This document shows, in pieces, positions 9,461 to 18,844 of a DNA stretch of 64,000 nucleotides. The DNA is from Brevibacterium sp. p3-SID960 (GTDB taxonomy: Bacteria > Actinomycetota > Actinomycetes > Actinomycetales > Brevibacteriaceae). The position numbers and the translations under genes were made by a program. Below the pieces are notes generated by a model. The model worked only from the letters and a program-made list of their open reading frames with translations, did no database searches and was not told where the DNA came from. The stretch's first letter is position 1; each line of letters begins with the position of its first letter. The stretch lies in NCBI RefSeq assembly GCF_025144725.1, contig NZ_JALXKS010000004.1:1-64000 (forward strand), given 5' to 3'.

Positions 9461-9702
9461 GTCCTCAGCCAAGCAGAACGGTGTGCAGCGGGCAAGGGTG
9501 ACGATCGATTTGCGATGCTGCTGCAGAGCGCGCAGAATAAAAGATTGTCGGTGATTTCACACTTCGACCCTCTTGTGCTGCCCTGTCTCATATGTGAGTC
9601 TTGGTGACATAGCGACCACTTGCTGTCGCCAGCCTGCTGTGTGCCGATCTGGGCCCACCAACTCCCCGGGCTCCGGCGACCTCCGCTCCAGGAAAGGACA
9701 CC

Positions 9703-9951
9703 ATGGATTGGCGCCATCGCGCGGCTTGCCTCAATGAGGATCCCGAACTCTTCTTCCCCATCGGCAACACCGGCCCTGCGCTTCTGCAGATCGAAGAGGC
9801 CAAAAGTGTCTGCCGCCGCTGCGAAGTCGCCGAGATCTGCCTGCAATGGGCACTCGAATCCGGTCAGGACGCCGGAGTCTGGGGCGGCATGAGCGAAGAT
9901 GAGCGCCGCGCCCTCAAGCGCCGCGCTGCGCGCGCCCGCCGCGCCGGCTGA
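9703..9951 (+). CDS. whiB1: WhiB1-type iron-sulfur transcription factor
   Basis: An 82-residue WhiB-like protein. The four cluster ligands are C9, C37, C40 and C46, followed by the GVWGG turn at 58-62 and a basic C-terminal tail (RRALKRRAARARRAG) that contacts DNA or sigma factor. Spacing and sequence match M. tuberculosis WhiB1, a 4Fe-4S, NO-sensitive regulator that binds the primary sigma factor. AGGAAAGGA precedes the ATG. It converges on pdtaS, the same neighbour as Rv3219/Rv3220c in M. tuberculosis, which supports orthology. It probably has its own promoter in the 240-bp upstream gap, but I could not define one. Confidence 0.95.
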   Translation: MDWRHRAACLNEDPELFFPIGNTGPALLQIEEAKSVCRRCEVAEICLQWALESGQDAGVWGGMSEDERRALKRRAARARRAG

Positions 9952-10044
9952 CACGGTCCGCCGGTCAGCGCACCGCCACATCACAGACACCACCGCCGCG
10001 CCCGCCGTAGATCACCGGCGGGCGCTGCGGCGTGCCCGGGGTGC

Positions 10045-10096
10045 GCTGTCCTGCAGTGCTGTCCTGCAGTGCTGTTCTGCAGTGCAGTTCTGTCGC
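10045..10096. repeat. 13-bp tandem repeat between whiB1 and pdtaS
   Basis: Three near-perfect copies of GCTGTCCTGCAGT and one degenerate copy lie in the convergent intergenic gap just before the pdtaS stop. Each unit carries CTGCAG. No transcript or protein is evident. Confidence 0.7.
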
Positions 10097-10099
10097 GCT

Positions 10100-11605
10100 T
10101 CAGCGGTCGCGGCCGAGCGGCACGTCGATGATGACTTCGGTGCCGCCTCCTTCGCGCGCCTGCCAGGTGATCTCCCCGCCCAGGTCGGTGGAGACGAGTG
10201 TGGTGACGATCTGGGTGCCGAGTCCGCTGCCGGGGCCGTGATTTGCCGGCAGACCGACGCCGTCATCGGCGATGGTGACACGCAGCCGATCGCCGACGCG
10301 TTCGGGTTCGACCCACACGGTGGCCTGCAGACGCTCATCGGTCTCGGGCTTCTTGAGATCGAGCGGGAAGCCGTGCTCGACGGCATTGGTGACAAGTTCG
10401 GTGAGCGCCAGTGCCAGGGACGTCGCATCGACTGAGGAGATCTTGCCGAAGCTGCCGGTGCGCTGCAGGGTGATCTCGACGTGCGGGCTGGCGAGCTCGG
10501 GAGTGAGCTTGAGGCCCTTGTCGACGATCTCATCGAAGTCGACCTCGCTGTCGAGGCCCTGGCTGAGCACATCGTGGACGACGGCGATGATCGCCACCCG
10601 GCGCGTCGCCTCCTCCAGGGCGCCCTTCGCCTCGGCCGATGAGATGCGGCGGGTCTGCAGGCGCAGGAGTGCCGCAACCGTCTGCAGGTTGTTCTTCACC
10701 CGGTGGTGCATCTCACGGATCATCGCATCACGGCTGAGCAGCTGCCGGTCCCGCCGGCGGATCTCGGACACATCGCGCAGCAGGATCGCCGCCCCGATCC
10801 GGTTGCCGGCACGGGTGAACGGGATTGCGCGCAGGGTCACGATGACGCTGCCGGATTCGACTTCGGTGCTCCACGGTGCGCGACCGGTCAGCACGACCGG
10901 CAGAGTCTCGTCGACCGGCCGGAGCTGCTCGACGAGACCGGCAACGACCTCGTTGAGGTAGCGGCCCTCCAGCTCGTCGTCGTGGCCCAGGCGGTGGAGC
11001 ACGGAGATGCCATTGGGTGAGGCATAGCGCACCCGCCCCTCGCGGTTGAGCACGACGATCCCGTCGCCGACGCGGGAGTCGCCGTGGTGGCCGGCGGCAT
11101 CGTCGTCGAGGCTGGGGTAGTCGCCCTCGGCGATCATCGTCAGCAGCATCGAGGCGCATGCCCGGTAGTTGCGCTCCAGCCGCGAGGACGCGCTGCGGCG
11201 CAGCTCCTCGGTGTGCCGGGTGAGCACGGCGATGATCCGGCCCTGGCGCATGACCGGCACCACCTCGGCACCGGCGATCGGTGCCAGGACGTCATTCAGC
11301 TCGTCCTCGCCAGGGGCGATGATGATCTCCTGGCTCGCCCACGCCCGGTGCATCAGCTCCGTTTCGATGCCGACGCTGATGAGCCCGACGACGTCCTCGG
11401 GGTAGGCTGTCGCGCCGGTTGTCGGGCGGCAGTGAGCTGCCACCCGGAACCGGCCCGGTGCCTCGGTGGCGGGAACCCACAGCAGCAGGTCGGCGAACGA
11501 CAGGTCAGCCAGCAGCTGCCAGTCGCCGACGAGGGTGCGTAGCCACTCAAGATCCCGCTTGTCGGTGAAGTCCTCGGTGGCGTCGATGTCGCTGTGCGGG
11601 TGCAT
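10100..11605 (-). CDS. pdtaS: PdtaS-type sensor histidine kinase
   Basis: A 501-residue soluble histidine kinase of the HWE/HisKA_2 class. An N-terminal GAF-like domain (about residues 20-150) is followed by a PAS-like domain (about 170-290), then the phosphoacceptor block with MHHRVKNN (near residue 300) and a HATPase_c domain with NAVEHG and DDGVGLP motifs. No TM segments are seen. In mycobacteria PdtaS signals to the RNA-binding antiterminator PdtaR. PdtaR is not in this window, as in M. tuberculosis, where it is also unlinked. GGGGAG precedes the ATG. It follows NAD-GDH after only 17 bp, so the two are probably cotranscribed, which is unusual. Confidence 0.93.
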   Translation of the reverse strand: MHPHSDIDATEDFTDKRDLEWLRTLVGDWQLLADLSFADLLLWVPATEAPGRFRVAAHCRPTTGATAYPEDVVGLISVGIETELMHRAWASQEIIIAPGEDELNDVLAPIAGAEVVPVMRQGRIIAVLTRHTEELRRSASSRLERNYRACASMLLTMIAEGDYPSLDDDAAGHHGDSRVGDGIVVLNREGRVRYASPNGISVLHRLGHDDELEGRYLNEVVAGLVEQLRPVDETLPVVLTGRAPWSTEVESGSVIVTLRAIPFTRAGNRIGAAILLRDVSEIRRRDRQLLSRDAMIREMHHRVKNNLQTVAALLRLQTRRISSAEAKGALEEATRRVAIIAVVHDVLSQGLDSEVDFDEIVDKGLKLTPELASPHVEITLQRTGSFGKISSVDATSLALALTELVTNAVEHGFPLDLKKPETDERLQATVWVEPERVGDRLRVTIADDGVGLPANHGPGSGLGTQIVTTLVSTDLGGEITWQAREGGGTEVIIDVPLGRDR

Positions 11606-11622
11606 CGTCTACTCCCCGGGTC

Positions 11623-14600
11623 TCAGCTCTCCTCCGACTGCCAGACGGTCGAGCGGACGATGCCGCGCATCATGCGCAGCAGCACCGACAGCGGCGTCTG
11701 GGTGACGGTGTCGAGCTGACGGATCTCATCGATCGTCGCGAGCACCTGGCTCAGCGCTGCCTCGTTTTTCTCACGCCATTGGGCGATGCGGCGCTGGGCG
11801 CGCTCCGACGGTGTTGCACCTTCCGCCTCAGTTGCCGAGAGCACGGTGAGCACAACGGCGAAGACAGCCTGGTAGTAGTCATCGCGCATCGCCCCACGGG
11901 CCAGCGCCGACCAGCGGTCGGAGCGGTCGAGTGCGCCGATGAGCTGGAGCAGCTCAGCACCGGAGAGCAGGTCGGTGACCTGGTAGTACACCTCGGCGAC
12001 GTCCTCGCCGTGGATGCTGAGCCGGTTGGCGATCTGTGCGACGTCAAGCAGGGCGAACTCGTCGAGCAGCGCTGCCGCCCGGTAGGCGACCGCCTCCGGC
12101 ACGCCTTCGGCGATGAAGGACTGGGCGTTGGACTCCAGCTCCCGAGCATCGGTGCCTTCGAGCAGCTGCGGGACCCGCGGGCGCAGCTGGTCGAGGATCG
12201 AACCATAGCGTTCGATGCCCGAGGGCACGTCGAGGTGCGTCGGCGCCTGGTGGACCAGCCACCGGGAGGCGCGGTCGAGCAGCCGCACGTAGCCGTGCTG
12301 CAGCCTGACCTGGACGCTCGAGTCGACGACGTTGTCGAGCGCGCAGATGTCGTCGAAGTGGCTGTCGAGGTCGAAGATCTCGCTGACGACGCTGAAGACA
12401 CGGGCGATCTGCGGGATCGTCGCACCGGTCTCCTCCACCATTCGGAAGATGTACGTCAGCCCGCCGCGGTCGACCATCCGGTTGACCAGGCGTGCGGTGG
12501 CGATCTGGCGGCGCAGCGGATGCCCGGCGAAGTGCTCACCGAAGCGCTCGGCGAGACTGGCCGGGAAGTAGGCGAGCAGGTGCTCGTTGATCCACTCCTC
12601 GTCAGGCACATCGCTGTCGAGGATCTCATCGGCGGCGTTCATCTTGACGTAGGCCAGCAGCACGGCCAGTTCAGGCGAAGTCAGACCGCCTCCCGTCGAC
12701 GTGCGGCTGGCCAGCTGCTTGGTCGTCGGCAGGAACTCGACGGCCCGGTCGAGGTCGGCGTTCCTCTCCAGGTAGCGCATGAGGCGCCGGTGGGTGCCGG
12801 ACATCACGTCGGCGCCGTCGCGGGCCTCGCCGAGCAGGACGTTCTGACTGTAGTTGTTCGCCAGCACCTTGTCGGCGACCTCGTCGGTCATCGACAGCAG
12901 CACGTCGACGCGCTCATCGGAGCTGAACGCCCCGTTCTTGATGAGGGTGTCGAGCAGCAGTTTGATGTTGACTTCCTGGTCAGAGGAGTCGACCCCGGCG
13001 GAGTTGTCGACGGCATCGGTGTTGATCTTGACGCCGCCGAGTGCCGCCTCGACGCGGCCGAGCTGGGTGGCGCCGAGGTTGCCGCCCTCACCGACGACGC
13101 GCACGCGCAGGTCGGCGCCGTCGACGCGGATCGCATCGTTGGCCTTGTCGCCGACGTCAACGGCCGTCTCCTGCGAGGATTTGATGTAGGTGCCGATGCC
13201 GCCGTTGTAGAGCAGATCGACCGGTGCGGTCAGGATGCCGCGGATGAGGTCGTTGGGCCGGTACTGGCCAGGGGTCATGCCGAGCCGCTTGGCGGCCTGT
13301 TCGCTCAGCTTCACCGACTTCGACGAGCGGGGGTAGACGCCGCCGCCGGCGGAGATGAGCTCAGGGTCGTAGTCCTGCCAGGAGGAGCGCGGCAGCTCGA
13401 AGAGCCGCCGCCTCTCAGCGAACGACTGGGCCGGATCCGGGTCCGGGTCGATGAAGATGTCGCGGTGGTCGAAGGCGGCGACGAGCCTGATGTGCTCGCT
13501 GCGCTGCATGCCGTTGCCGAACACGTCACCGCTCATGTCGCCGATTCCCACGACGGTGAAGTCGTCGGTGGCGGTGTTGACGCCGAGTTCGCGGAAGTGT
13601 CGTTCGACGGACTTCCAGGCACCGCGCGAGGTGATCGCCATCGCCTTGTGGTCGTAGCCGACCGAGCCGCCGGAGGCGAACGCGTCGCCGAGCCAGAAGC
13701 CGCGGCTGGTGGCGATCCCGTTGGCGACGTCGGAGAACCGGGCAGTGCCCTTGTCAGCGGCGACGACGAGGTAGGAGTCGTCGTCATCGTGGATGACGGT
13801 GCGCTCGGGGTGGACGACGACGTTGCCCTCGGGGGTGTATTCGAGGTTGTCGGTGACATCGAGCAGAGCGTTGATGAACACCTCGTAGGCGGCCTGTCCG
13901 GCCGCCTGCCACGCATCGCGGTCCTGTGCCGGGTCCGGCAGCTGCTTGGGCACGAATCCGCCCTTGGCGCCGGTGGGCACGATCAGCGCGTTCTTCACCA
14001 TCTGCGCCTTGACGAGGCCGAGCACCTCGGTGCGGAAGTCATCGCGGCGATCCGACCAGCGCAGGCCGCCGCGGGCGACCTTGCCGAAGCGCAGGTGCAC
14101 GCCTTCGACCTCGGGTGAGTAGACCCACATCTCATAGGCCGGCTTCGGCTTGGGCACGAAGTCGAGCTGCGGGGGCAGGATCTTGAACACCGCCGCCCGC
14201 GGCAGCGAGCCGTCTTCGGGCTGGAAGACGTTGGTGCGCACGGTGGCGTCGACGAGCGAGAGCACTGCGCGCAGCACGCGGTCGGCGTCGAGGCTGGTGA
14301 CCTCGGACAGCGCCTGCTCGATGCGGTCGTGGATCTGGGAGATGTGCTCGTCGCGGGTGCCGACGGCCGGGGTGAGATCCGGGTCGAACTTCGCGTGGAA
14401 GTAGCCCAGCAGCAGCGCCGAGAGGCCCGGGTTCGAGGTGAACACGGAGCCGAGGTACTTGTCGGAGTAGGAGAAGCCGGCCTGGCGCAGATAGTGGGTG
14501 AAGGCACGCAGCACAGCGAGATCCTGCCACGGCAGGCCGGCGACGATGAGCCGGTCCATGCTTCCGGTCTCGCGCAGCCCCTTCCAGCCGGCGGCGAAGG

Positions 14601-16509
14601 CCTCTTCGATCCGCTCGAAGTCCTGGGAGGAGATCTCGTCTTCGAACTCGAGACCGAAGTCGTAGATGTAGCGGCTGCTGCCGTCGGGCAGGTCGATCTC
14701 GTAGGGCCGCTCGTCGAGGACGGAGGCGCCGAGGTTCGACAGGAACGGCAGGATCTCCGAGAGCCCGGCCGGGCTGAGCCGGTAGAACGACAGGCGGGCC
14801 TGGTTGCGCGGCACTCCCCTGGGCCGGACCATCTTGACGAGCGGTTCGTCATCGCTGTCGAGCTTTTCGAACAGTGCGATGTCCTCGACGGCGTCTTGCG
14901 GAGTGTTGTATTCGATGTAGGACGGCGGGAACGCCTCGGACCAGGTGCGTGCCCGGTCGAGCTCTGCTGCGGTGTGGCGGGCGTTGTGCGGAGCGAGGTT
15001 CTCCCACACGTCCTCGGACCAGGAGCGCAGCGCGCTGGTGATCTGCTCGGACACGGTGTCCGCGTCGACCTCCGGGAGGCTGATGTTGTGCGGGACCCGG
15101 GCCACGAAGTGCAGCCGGGCGAGCGCCGACTCACTGAGCAGCACATCGAAGTCGACGGTGTCGGCGGCATAGGCCTCGCGCAGCGCCCTCTCCACCCGCA
15201 GGCGCGAGTCGGTGTCGTACAGGTCGCGGGGAACGTAGACGAGCACGGAGACGTAGCGGGCGTAGGGGTCGCGGCGGATGAAGACGCGGGATTCGCGCTT
15301 CTCCTTGAGGTCGAGAACCTGCATGACGACCTCGAAGATCTCCTCGACATCGGCGTGGAAGAGATCATCGCGCGGGTAGGTCTCCAGGATCGAGAGCAGC
15401 TCGTCACCGGAGTGGGTGTCGCGTTCGACACCGGATTCGCGCAGGATCCAGGCGACCTTCTGCCGGATCACCGGGATGTCGAGGACCGAGGCGTTGTACA
15501 TGCCCGAGGTGTAGAGGCCGACGAAGCGGCGCTCGCCGACGACCGTCCCATTCGCGTCGTAGGTCTTGACGCCGAGGTAGTCGAGGTAGCTGCGGCGGAT
15601 GACGTGCGAGCGCGAGTTCGCCTTCGTCAGCACGAGCACGCGCGGCTCTTCGGCGCGGGCGGCGACGTTCTTCGCCAGCTGCGAGGACCGGGGTGGACGC
15701 AGCGAGGAGATGCCCATCGCGGTGCCCTCGATCGGGTGCAGGGAGAGTTCCTCGCCGGTTGTGTCGAGCGAGTACTCACGGTAGCCGAGGAACGCGAACC
15801 GGCCGGAGAGCCAGTCGAGCAGCTCGGCGGATTCGACGGCCTCGTCGGCCAGCTCGGGCCGCGGCGGGGCGCTGCGCAGCTGTTCGGCCAGTTCATGGGC
15901 GCGAGCGCGCATCTGCTCGCGGTCGGCTTCGGCGGCGATGACGTATTCGAGGACGCGGGCGATCTGGGCGCGCAGCTCGTCGAACTGCTCCTCGGGCACC
16001 TGGTCGATCTCCAGGTGGACCCAGGATTCCTTCGCCCGGGTCGTCGACGACATCCCCGGGGTGATGGTCGGCAGCGCCGAGGTCGAGGTGGTGGTCCGGG
16101 ACAGTTCGGCCGAGGGCACGATCTGCAGCTGGTCGCCGGCGCGTTCGGTGACGATGATCGGGTGGCGCACCGCGCGGATGTTGTGTCCGGCGCCGGTGAG
16201 CTCGGAGATGATCGACGACAGCGTGTAGCGAGTGTCGGGCAGCACGATATTGATGACGGTGCGGTTGCCGGCGTAGTCCGCGTCGCTGGCTGAGAGGTTG
16301 GCCAGCGAGACGACCGGGGTGGTGCCGTCGAAGCCACCGGCGACGTCGTAGTGCCGGGCAGCGGAGGCGGCGAGGGCTTTGGGCCCGTAGGTCTCATACT
16401 CGGCGTCGCTGATACGGGGGAAGTACGCGGGGATGAGGTCGGCGGGGGGAATCGATCCCGTCAGGTCTGTCCACGCTTGTGCAATCTCGGTCGAGCGGAC
16501 CTCGGTCAC
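11623..16509 (-). CDS. gdh: NAD-dependent glutamate dehydrogenase, 180-kDa class
   Basis: A 1628-residue large NAD-glutamate dehydrogenase that oxidatively deaminates glutamate to 2-oxoglutarate and ammonia. The N-terminal half holds the regulatory ACT-like region of the L-180 class. The catalytic core lies around residues 800-1150, with KGGFVPKQLPD, DMSGDVFGNGM and EGGNLGATQ. A helical C-terminal region follows. Length fits the class (about 1600). The GTG start is preceded by AAGGTG with a 5-nt spacer. pdtaS lies 17 bp downstream on the same strand. In M. tuberculosis gdh (Rv2476c) is not linked to pdtaS, so this pairing is lineage-specific. Confidence 0.95.
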   Translation of the reverse strand: MTEVRSTEIAQAWTDLTGSIPPADLIPAYFPRISDAEYETYGPKALAASAARHYDVAGGFDGTTPVVSLANLSASDADYAGNRTVINIVLPDTRYTLSSIISELTGAGHNIRAVRHPIIVTERAGDQLQIVPSAELSRTTTSTSALPTITPGMSSTTRAKESWVHLEIDQVPEEQFDELRAQIARVLEYVIAAEADREQMRARAHELAEQLRSAPPRPELADEAVESAELLDWLSGRFAFLGYREYSLDTTGEELSLHPIEGTAMGISSLRPPRSSQLAKNVAARAEEPRVLVLTKANSRSHVIRRSYLDYLGVKTYDANGTVVGERRFVGLYTSGMYNASVLDIPVIRQKVAWILRESGVERDTHSGDELLSILETYPRDDLFHADVEEIFEVVMQVLDLKEKRESRVFIRRDPYARYVSVLVYVPRDLYDTDSRLRVERALREAYAADTVDFDVLLSESALARLHFVARVPHNISLPEVDADTVSEQITSALRSWSEDVWENLAPHNARHTAAELDRARTWSEAFPPSYIEYNTPQDAVEDIALFEKLDSDDEPLVKMVRPRGVPRNQARLSFYRLSPAGLSEILPFLSNLGASVLDERPYEIDLPDGSSRYIYDFGLEFEDEISSQDFERIEEAFAAGWKGLRETGSMDRLIVAGLPWQDLAVLRAFTHYLRQAGFSYSDKYLGSVFTSNPGLSALLLGYFHAKFDPDLTPAVGTRDEHISQIHDRIEQALSEVTSLDADRVLRAVLSLVDATVRTNVFQPEDGSLPRAAVFKILPPQLDFVPKPKPAYEMWVYSPEVEGVHLRFGKVARGGLRWSDRRDDFRTEVLGLVKAQMVKNALIVPTGAKGGFVPKQLPDPAQDRDAWQAAGQAAYEVFINALLDVTDNLEYTPEGNVVVHPERTVIHDDDDSYLVVAADKGTARFSDVANGIATSRGFWLGDAFASGGSVGYDHKAMAITSRGAWKSVERHFRELGVNTATDDFTVVGIGDMSGDVFGNGMQRSEHIRLVAAFDHRDIFIDPDPDPAQSFAERRRLFELPRSSWQDYDPELISAGGGVYPRSSKSVKLSEQAAKRLGMTPGQYRPNDLIRGILTAPVDLLYNGGIGTYIKSSQETAVDVGDKANDAIRVDGADLRVRVVGEGGNLGATQLGRVEAALGGVKINTDAVDNSAGVDSSDQEVNIKLLLDTLIKNGAFSSDERVDVLLSMTDEVADKVLANNYSQNVLLGEARDGADVMSGTHRRLMRYLERNADLDRAVEFLPTTKQLASRTSTGGGLTSPELAVLLAYVKMNAADEILDSDVPDEEWINEHLLAYFPASLAERFGEHFAGHPLRRQIATARLVNRMVDRGGLTYIFRMVEETGATIPQIARVFSVVSEIFDLDSHFDDICALDNVVDSSVQVRLQHGYVRLLDRASRWLVHQAPTHLDVPSGIERYGSILDQLRPRVPQLLEGTDARELESNAQSFIAEGVPEAVAYRAAALLDEFALLDVAQIANRLSIHGEDVAEVYYQVTDLLSGAELLQLIGALDRSDRWSALARGAMRDDYYQAVFAVVLTVLSATEAEGATPSERAQRRIAQWREKNEAALSQVLATIDEIRQLDTVTQTPLSVLLRMMRGIVRSTVWQSEES

Positions 16510-16637
16510 TATGTCACCTTCTCATCGGTCATTACATGAGGCGATCGGCAGCGTCCTCGCTGCCCGCCTCTACCCTAACCGCGAATGGGGCGGTTTTCAT
16601 GCCCGCAGCCGGGTCGGCTCGCCGGTGCCCGACATGG

Positions 16638-16643
16638 CAGACT
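16638..16643 (+). promoter_or_regulatory. -10 element of a probable leaderless promoter (DUF2505 gene)
   Basis: CAGACT ends 6 nt before the ATG at 16650, and no Shine-Dalgarno sequence is present. The spacing matches the other leaderless candidates. Confidence 0.3.
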
Positions 16644-16649
16644 GAAACC

Positions 16650-17138
16650 ATGAAGACGATCACCGCACAGCGCCGTTCGACCGCCCCGCTGCACCGCATT
16701 CTCGCTCGCCTGGAGTCACGTGAGATGTGGGAGCATGCCACCGCCGAGGCGACGGTCACCGGTTCGGTCGCCGAGGGTCTGCAGGTGCGCACCTCGGCAC
16801 CGCTGCCGGCTGACGAGGTGCCGGACTCCGCGCGCCGGTTCCTGCCGGACACGGCGCGCATCGAACAGGACTTCTCGCTGCCGGCGACGACTGCCGACGC
16901 ATCGTCTGCGCGGGCCCAGCAGTCGACTGAGGTGCCCGGGGTGCCGATCGCCGTCAGTGCCGTCATCGACTTCACCGCACTCGATCCGGCTGATCTCAGC
17001 GGTTCGGGCACCGAGATCGCGGTGGTCGCCGAAGTGTCCTCATCGATCCCGCTGTTCGGCTCAGCTGTCGAGGCGGCTGTCGCGCCGACCGTCGAGCGGC
17101 TGCTGGGCGAACGCCTCGAGGAGATCACCAACCTCTGA
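16650..17138 (+). CDS. DUF2505 domain protein (SRPBCC-like)
   Basis: A 162-residue soluble protein with the MKTITA start and overall layout of actinobacterial DUF2505 proteins, a family related to the START/SRPBCC ligand-binding fold. The segment around residues 60-90 is predicted to be loop-rich. The C-terminus ends in an amphipathic helix (VEAAVAPTVERLLGERLEEITNL region). The chosen ATG follows no Shine-Dalgarno sequence. An upstream extension to 16479 would run through the divergent gdh promoter, so it is rejected. Its 3' end overlaps the convergent DUF6912 gene by 78 bp. The ligand is unknown. Confidence 0.72.
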   Translation: MKTITAQRRSTAPLHRILARLESREMWEHATAEATVTGSVAEGLQVRTSAPLPADEVPDSARRFLPDTARIEQDFSLPATTADASSARAQQSTEVPGVPIAVSAVIDFTALDPADLSGSGTEIAVVAEVSSSIPLFGSAVEAAVAPTVERLLGERLEEITNL

Positions 17139-17552
17139 GGAGTCGAACCACAGCAGCGGCGAGGACCGCAGCAGTGCAGCAGCTGCCTCCTGGTCCTCCG
17201 GAAGGCCGGCGACGACCTCGGGATCGTCGATGTGGAAGCTCACGACCCGGCTCGGGTCGACGCTGAGCGGGCCGAAGGCCTCCAGCCCGGCCCCGACGGA
17301 GCGGACCTGAGCGCCGAGTGCCGGGATGTCGCAGGCGATCACGACCCGCGCACCGCCGGTGCGCAGCGCCTCGTCGAGGCACGCCTCGGCGGCTGTCATC
17401 TGTGCGGTGAATTCGGCTTCTTCACCGGCGTCGGAGCGCAGTGCGCGCCCATCGGCATCAGGGGCGAAGGCGAGCACATCGGTGATCGCCGGCCAGGCGG
17501 AGACGAGATGGTGAGAGGTCACAGGGACGTATGCGCGCACATAGGAGCTCAT
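17061..17552 (-). CDS. DUF6912 family protein
   Basis: A 163-residue soluble actinobacterial protein of unknown function, beginning MSSYVRAYVPVT. The N-terminal half alternates short beta-strands and Ala-rich helix. The ATG overlaps the CpaE-like stop by 4 bp, so it is third in a coupled unit CpaB-like, CpaE-like, DUF6912. Its last 78 bp are antisense to the end of the DUF2505 gene. I see no catalytic motif or membrane segment. Confidence 0.7.
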   Translation of the reverse strand: MSSYVRAYVPVTSHHLVSAWPAITDVLAFAPDADGRALRSDAGEEAEFTAQMTAAEACLDEALRTGGARVVIACDIPALGAQVRSVGAGLEAFGPLSVDPSRVVSFHIDDPEVVAGLPEDQEAAAALLRSSPLLWFDSSEVGDLLEAFAQQPLDGRRDSRLDS

Positions 17553-18844
17553 GTGGTCATTGTCCTCCGGCGCAGCCGCGGAAGCCGAACCCGACGCGCT
17601 GCCGTCGGCTTCGAGCTGCGGTCGCGGCGCCGCAGCTGCGGCTCGGGCAGCCCGGGCAGGGTTGCAGCGAGCTCGCCGAGGGCCCGGCTGAGCGGGCTGC
17701 GCGGTGCATGTTCGGTGATCGCCTGCCCGGCGAGCACCGCGGCATCGACATTCGCCCGGTCATCGGGCAGGTAATGGCAGCCGCCGAGTCCGAGGAACCG
17801 GGACAGTGTCGTGTCGATCGCTGTCTGCGGGTCAGCACCGACAGCTGAGGCGCGCGCCTTGTTCATCACGATCGTGGCGCTGTCGCGCAGCGCTTCTCCC
17901 CGCTCGGTCTCCAACAGCCTCACCAGCCGCTGGATCCCCAGTGGATCGGCCTGGGCGATGAGCAGCGTGTGATCGGCGCGTTCGAGGACCGCCCGTGTGG
18001 CGGCGTGCCTGTCGTAGTGCGGGTCGGCGAACTCGTCATCGGGGTCGACGCGATCGGCGATGTCGACGATGACGGCATCAGCGGTGGCTGCCGCCGCATC
18101 GAGGATGGCGCTCAGCAGCGCCGGACGCACTTCCGGCCAGCGGCTGGCGCGACTGAGACCGGTGACCAGGTGCAGGCGCGGGCTGACCGCCGTCAGGTGC
18201 CGGCTGAACAGCTCCGGTGTGAGGACGCCGCCGGCAGCTCGGCGGCACAGCGCGGCCAGCTGCGGGGCATCGTCGACGATGCCGAGCATGGCCGCCTGTC
18301 CGGCGGTGACGGTGTCGGCGTCGATGAGGATGACGGAGGTGCCGTGGCTGCTGAGCAGATGCGCCAGTCCGGCCGCCACTGTCGATCGGCCCGGGGCTGA
18401 ACCGGTCCCCCACACGGCGATGACGGGGCCGGGTTCGCAGGTCTGCGCAGCCTGCGGCGGTTCGGCAGGCCGCGGCGGGACGGCCAGTGACTGCGCGCAG
18501 TCGCGCACGGCGGCGAGGAACGCCTCGGGCGGGTCCCACGGTGAGACGTGGCTGTGCACGCCCCAGGCGCGGAACTGCTCCTCGTCGTCCCCGAGCCCGA
18601 GCAGGCGGGCGCCGGTGCCGTGCAGCCGGCGGACCACCTCGGCGTCGAGGCCGGGGAACTCGCGGCCGAGCACGACGACAGCACCCATCCCGGCGCTGGC
18701 GGCCGCGAGCAGTTCGACCTCATCGGCCGGCCGGCGCACGATGGTGAAATCGGGTGCATCGCTCAGCCGTGCGGTCACGGTCGGTTCGTGGTCCCGGTCG
18801 ACGGCGACGATGACGCCGATGGGCGCAGGCGGGTGAGCGCTCAT
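17549..18844 (-). CDS. CpaE/MinD-like P-loop ATPase with Arg-type Walker A
   Basis: A 431-residue protein. A receiver-like N-terminal half (about 1-130) is joined to a SIMIBI-class ATPase domain. The Walker A region near residues 146-156 is GTGSAPGRST: both lysines of the classical deviant motif KGGxGK[ST] are absent and Arg stands at the phosphate-binding position. Walker A' (VILIDADTVTAGQAAMLG) and a later VIVDIADRVDP block are present. It resembles actinobacterial CpaE-like proteins linked to SAF-domain CpaB proteins. Stops and starts overlap by 4 bp on both sides. No pilus ATPase, prepilin or TadB/C gene occurs nearby, so a pilus role is unproven. The C-terminal tail is strongly basic. 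Confidence 0.78.
   Translation of the reverse strand: MSAHPPAPIGVIVAVDRDHEPTVTARLSDAPDFTIVRRPADEVELLAAASAGMGAVVVLGREFPGLDAEVVRRLHGTGARLLGLGDDEEQFRAWGVHSHVSPWDPPEAFLAAVRDCAQSLAVPPRPAEPPQAAQTCEPGPVIAVWGTGSAPGRSTVAAGLAHLLSSHGTSVILIDADTVTAGQAAMLGIVDDAPQLAALCRRAAGGVLTPELFSRHLTAVSPRLHLVTGLSRASRWPEVRPALLSAILDAAAATADAVIVDIADRVDPDDEFADPHYDRHAATRAVLERADHTLLIAQADPLGIQRLVRLLETERGEALRDSATIVMNKARASAVGADPQTAIDTTLSRFLGLGGCHYLPDDRANVDAAVLAGQAITEHAPRSPLSRALGELAATLPGLPEPQLRRRDRSSKPTAARRVRLPRLRRRTMTT

Noticed and set aside
9595..9625. CRP/cAMP-receptor-like site upstream of whiB1
   Set aside because: TGTGAGTCTTGGTGACA has 7 nt between half-sites instead of 6 and a mismatched right arm, so the match is too weak to call.
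11779..16293. Two long open frames opposite NAD-glutamate dehydrogenase
   Set aside because: They mirror gdh codons. The products are rich in Val/Glu/Asp and have no motif or ribosome binding site.
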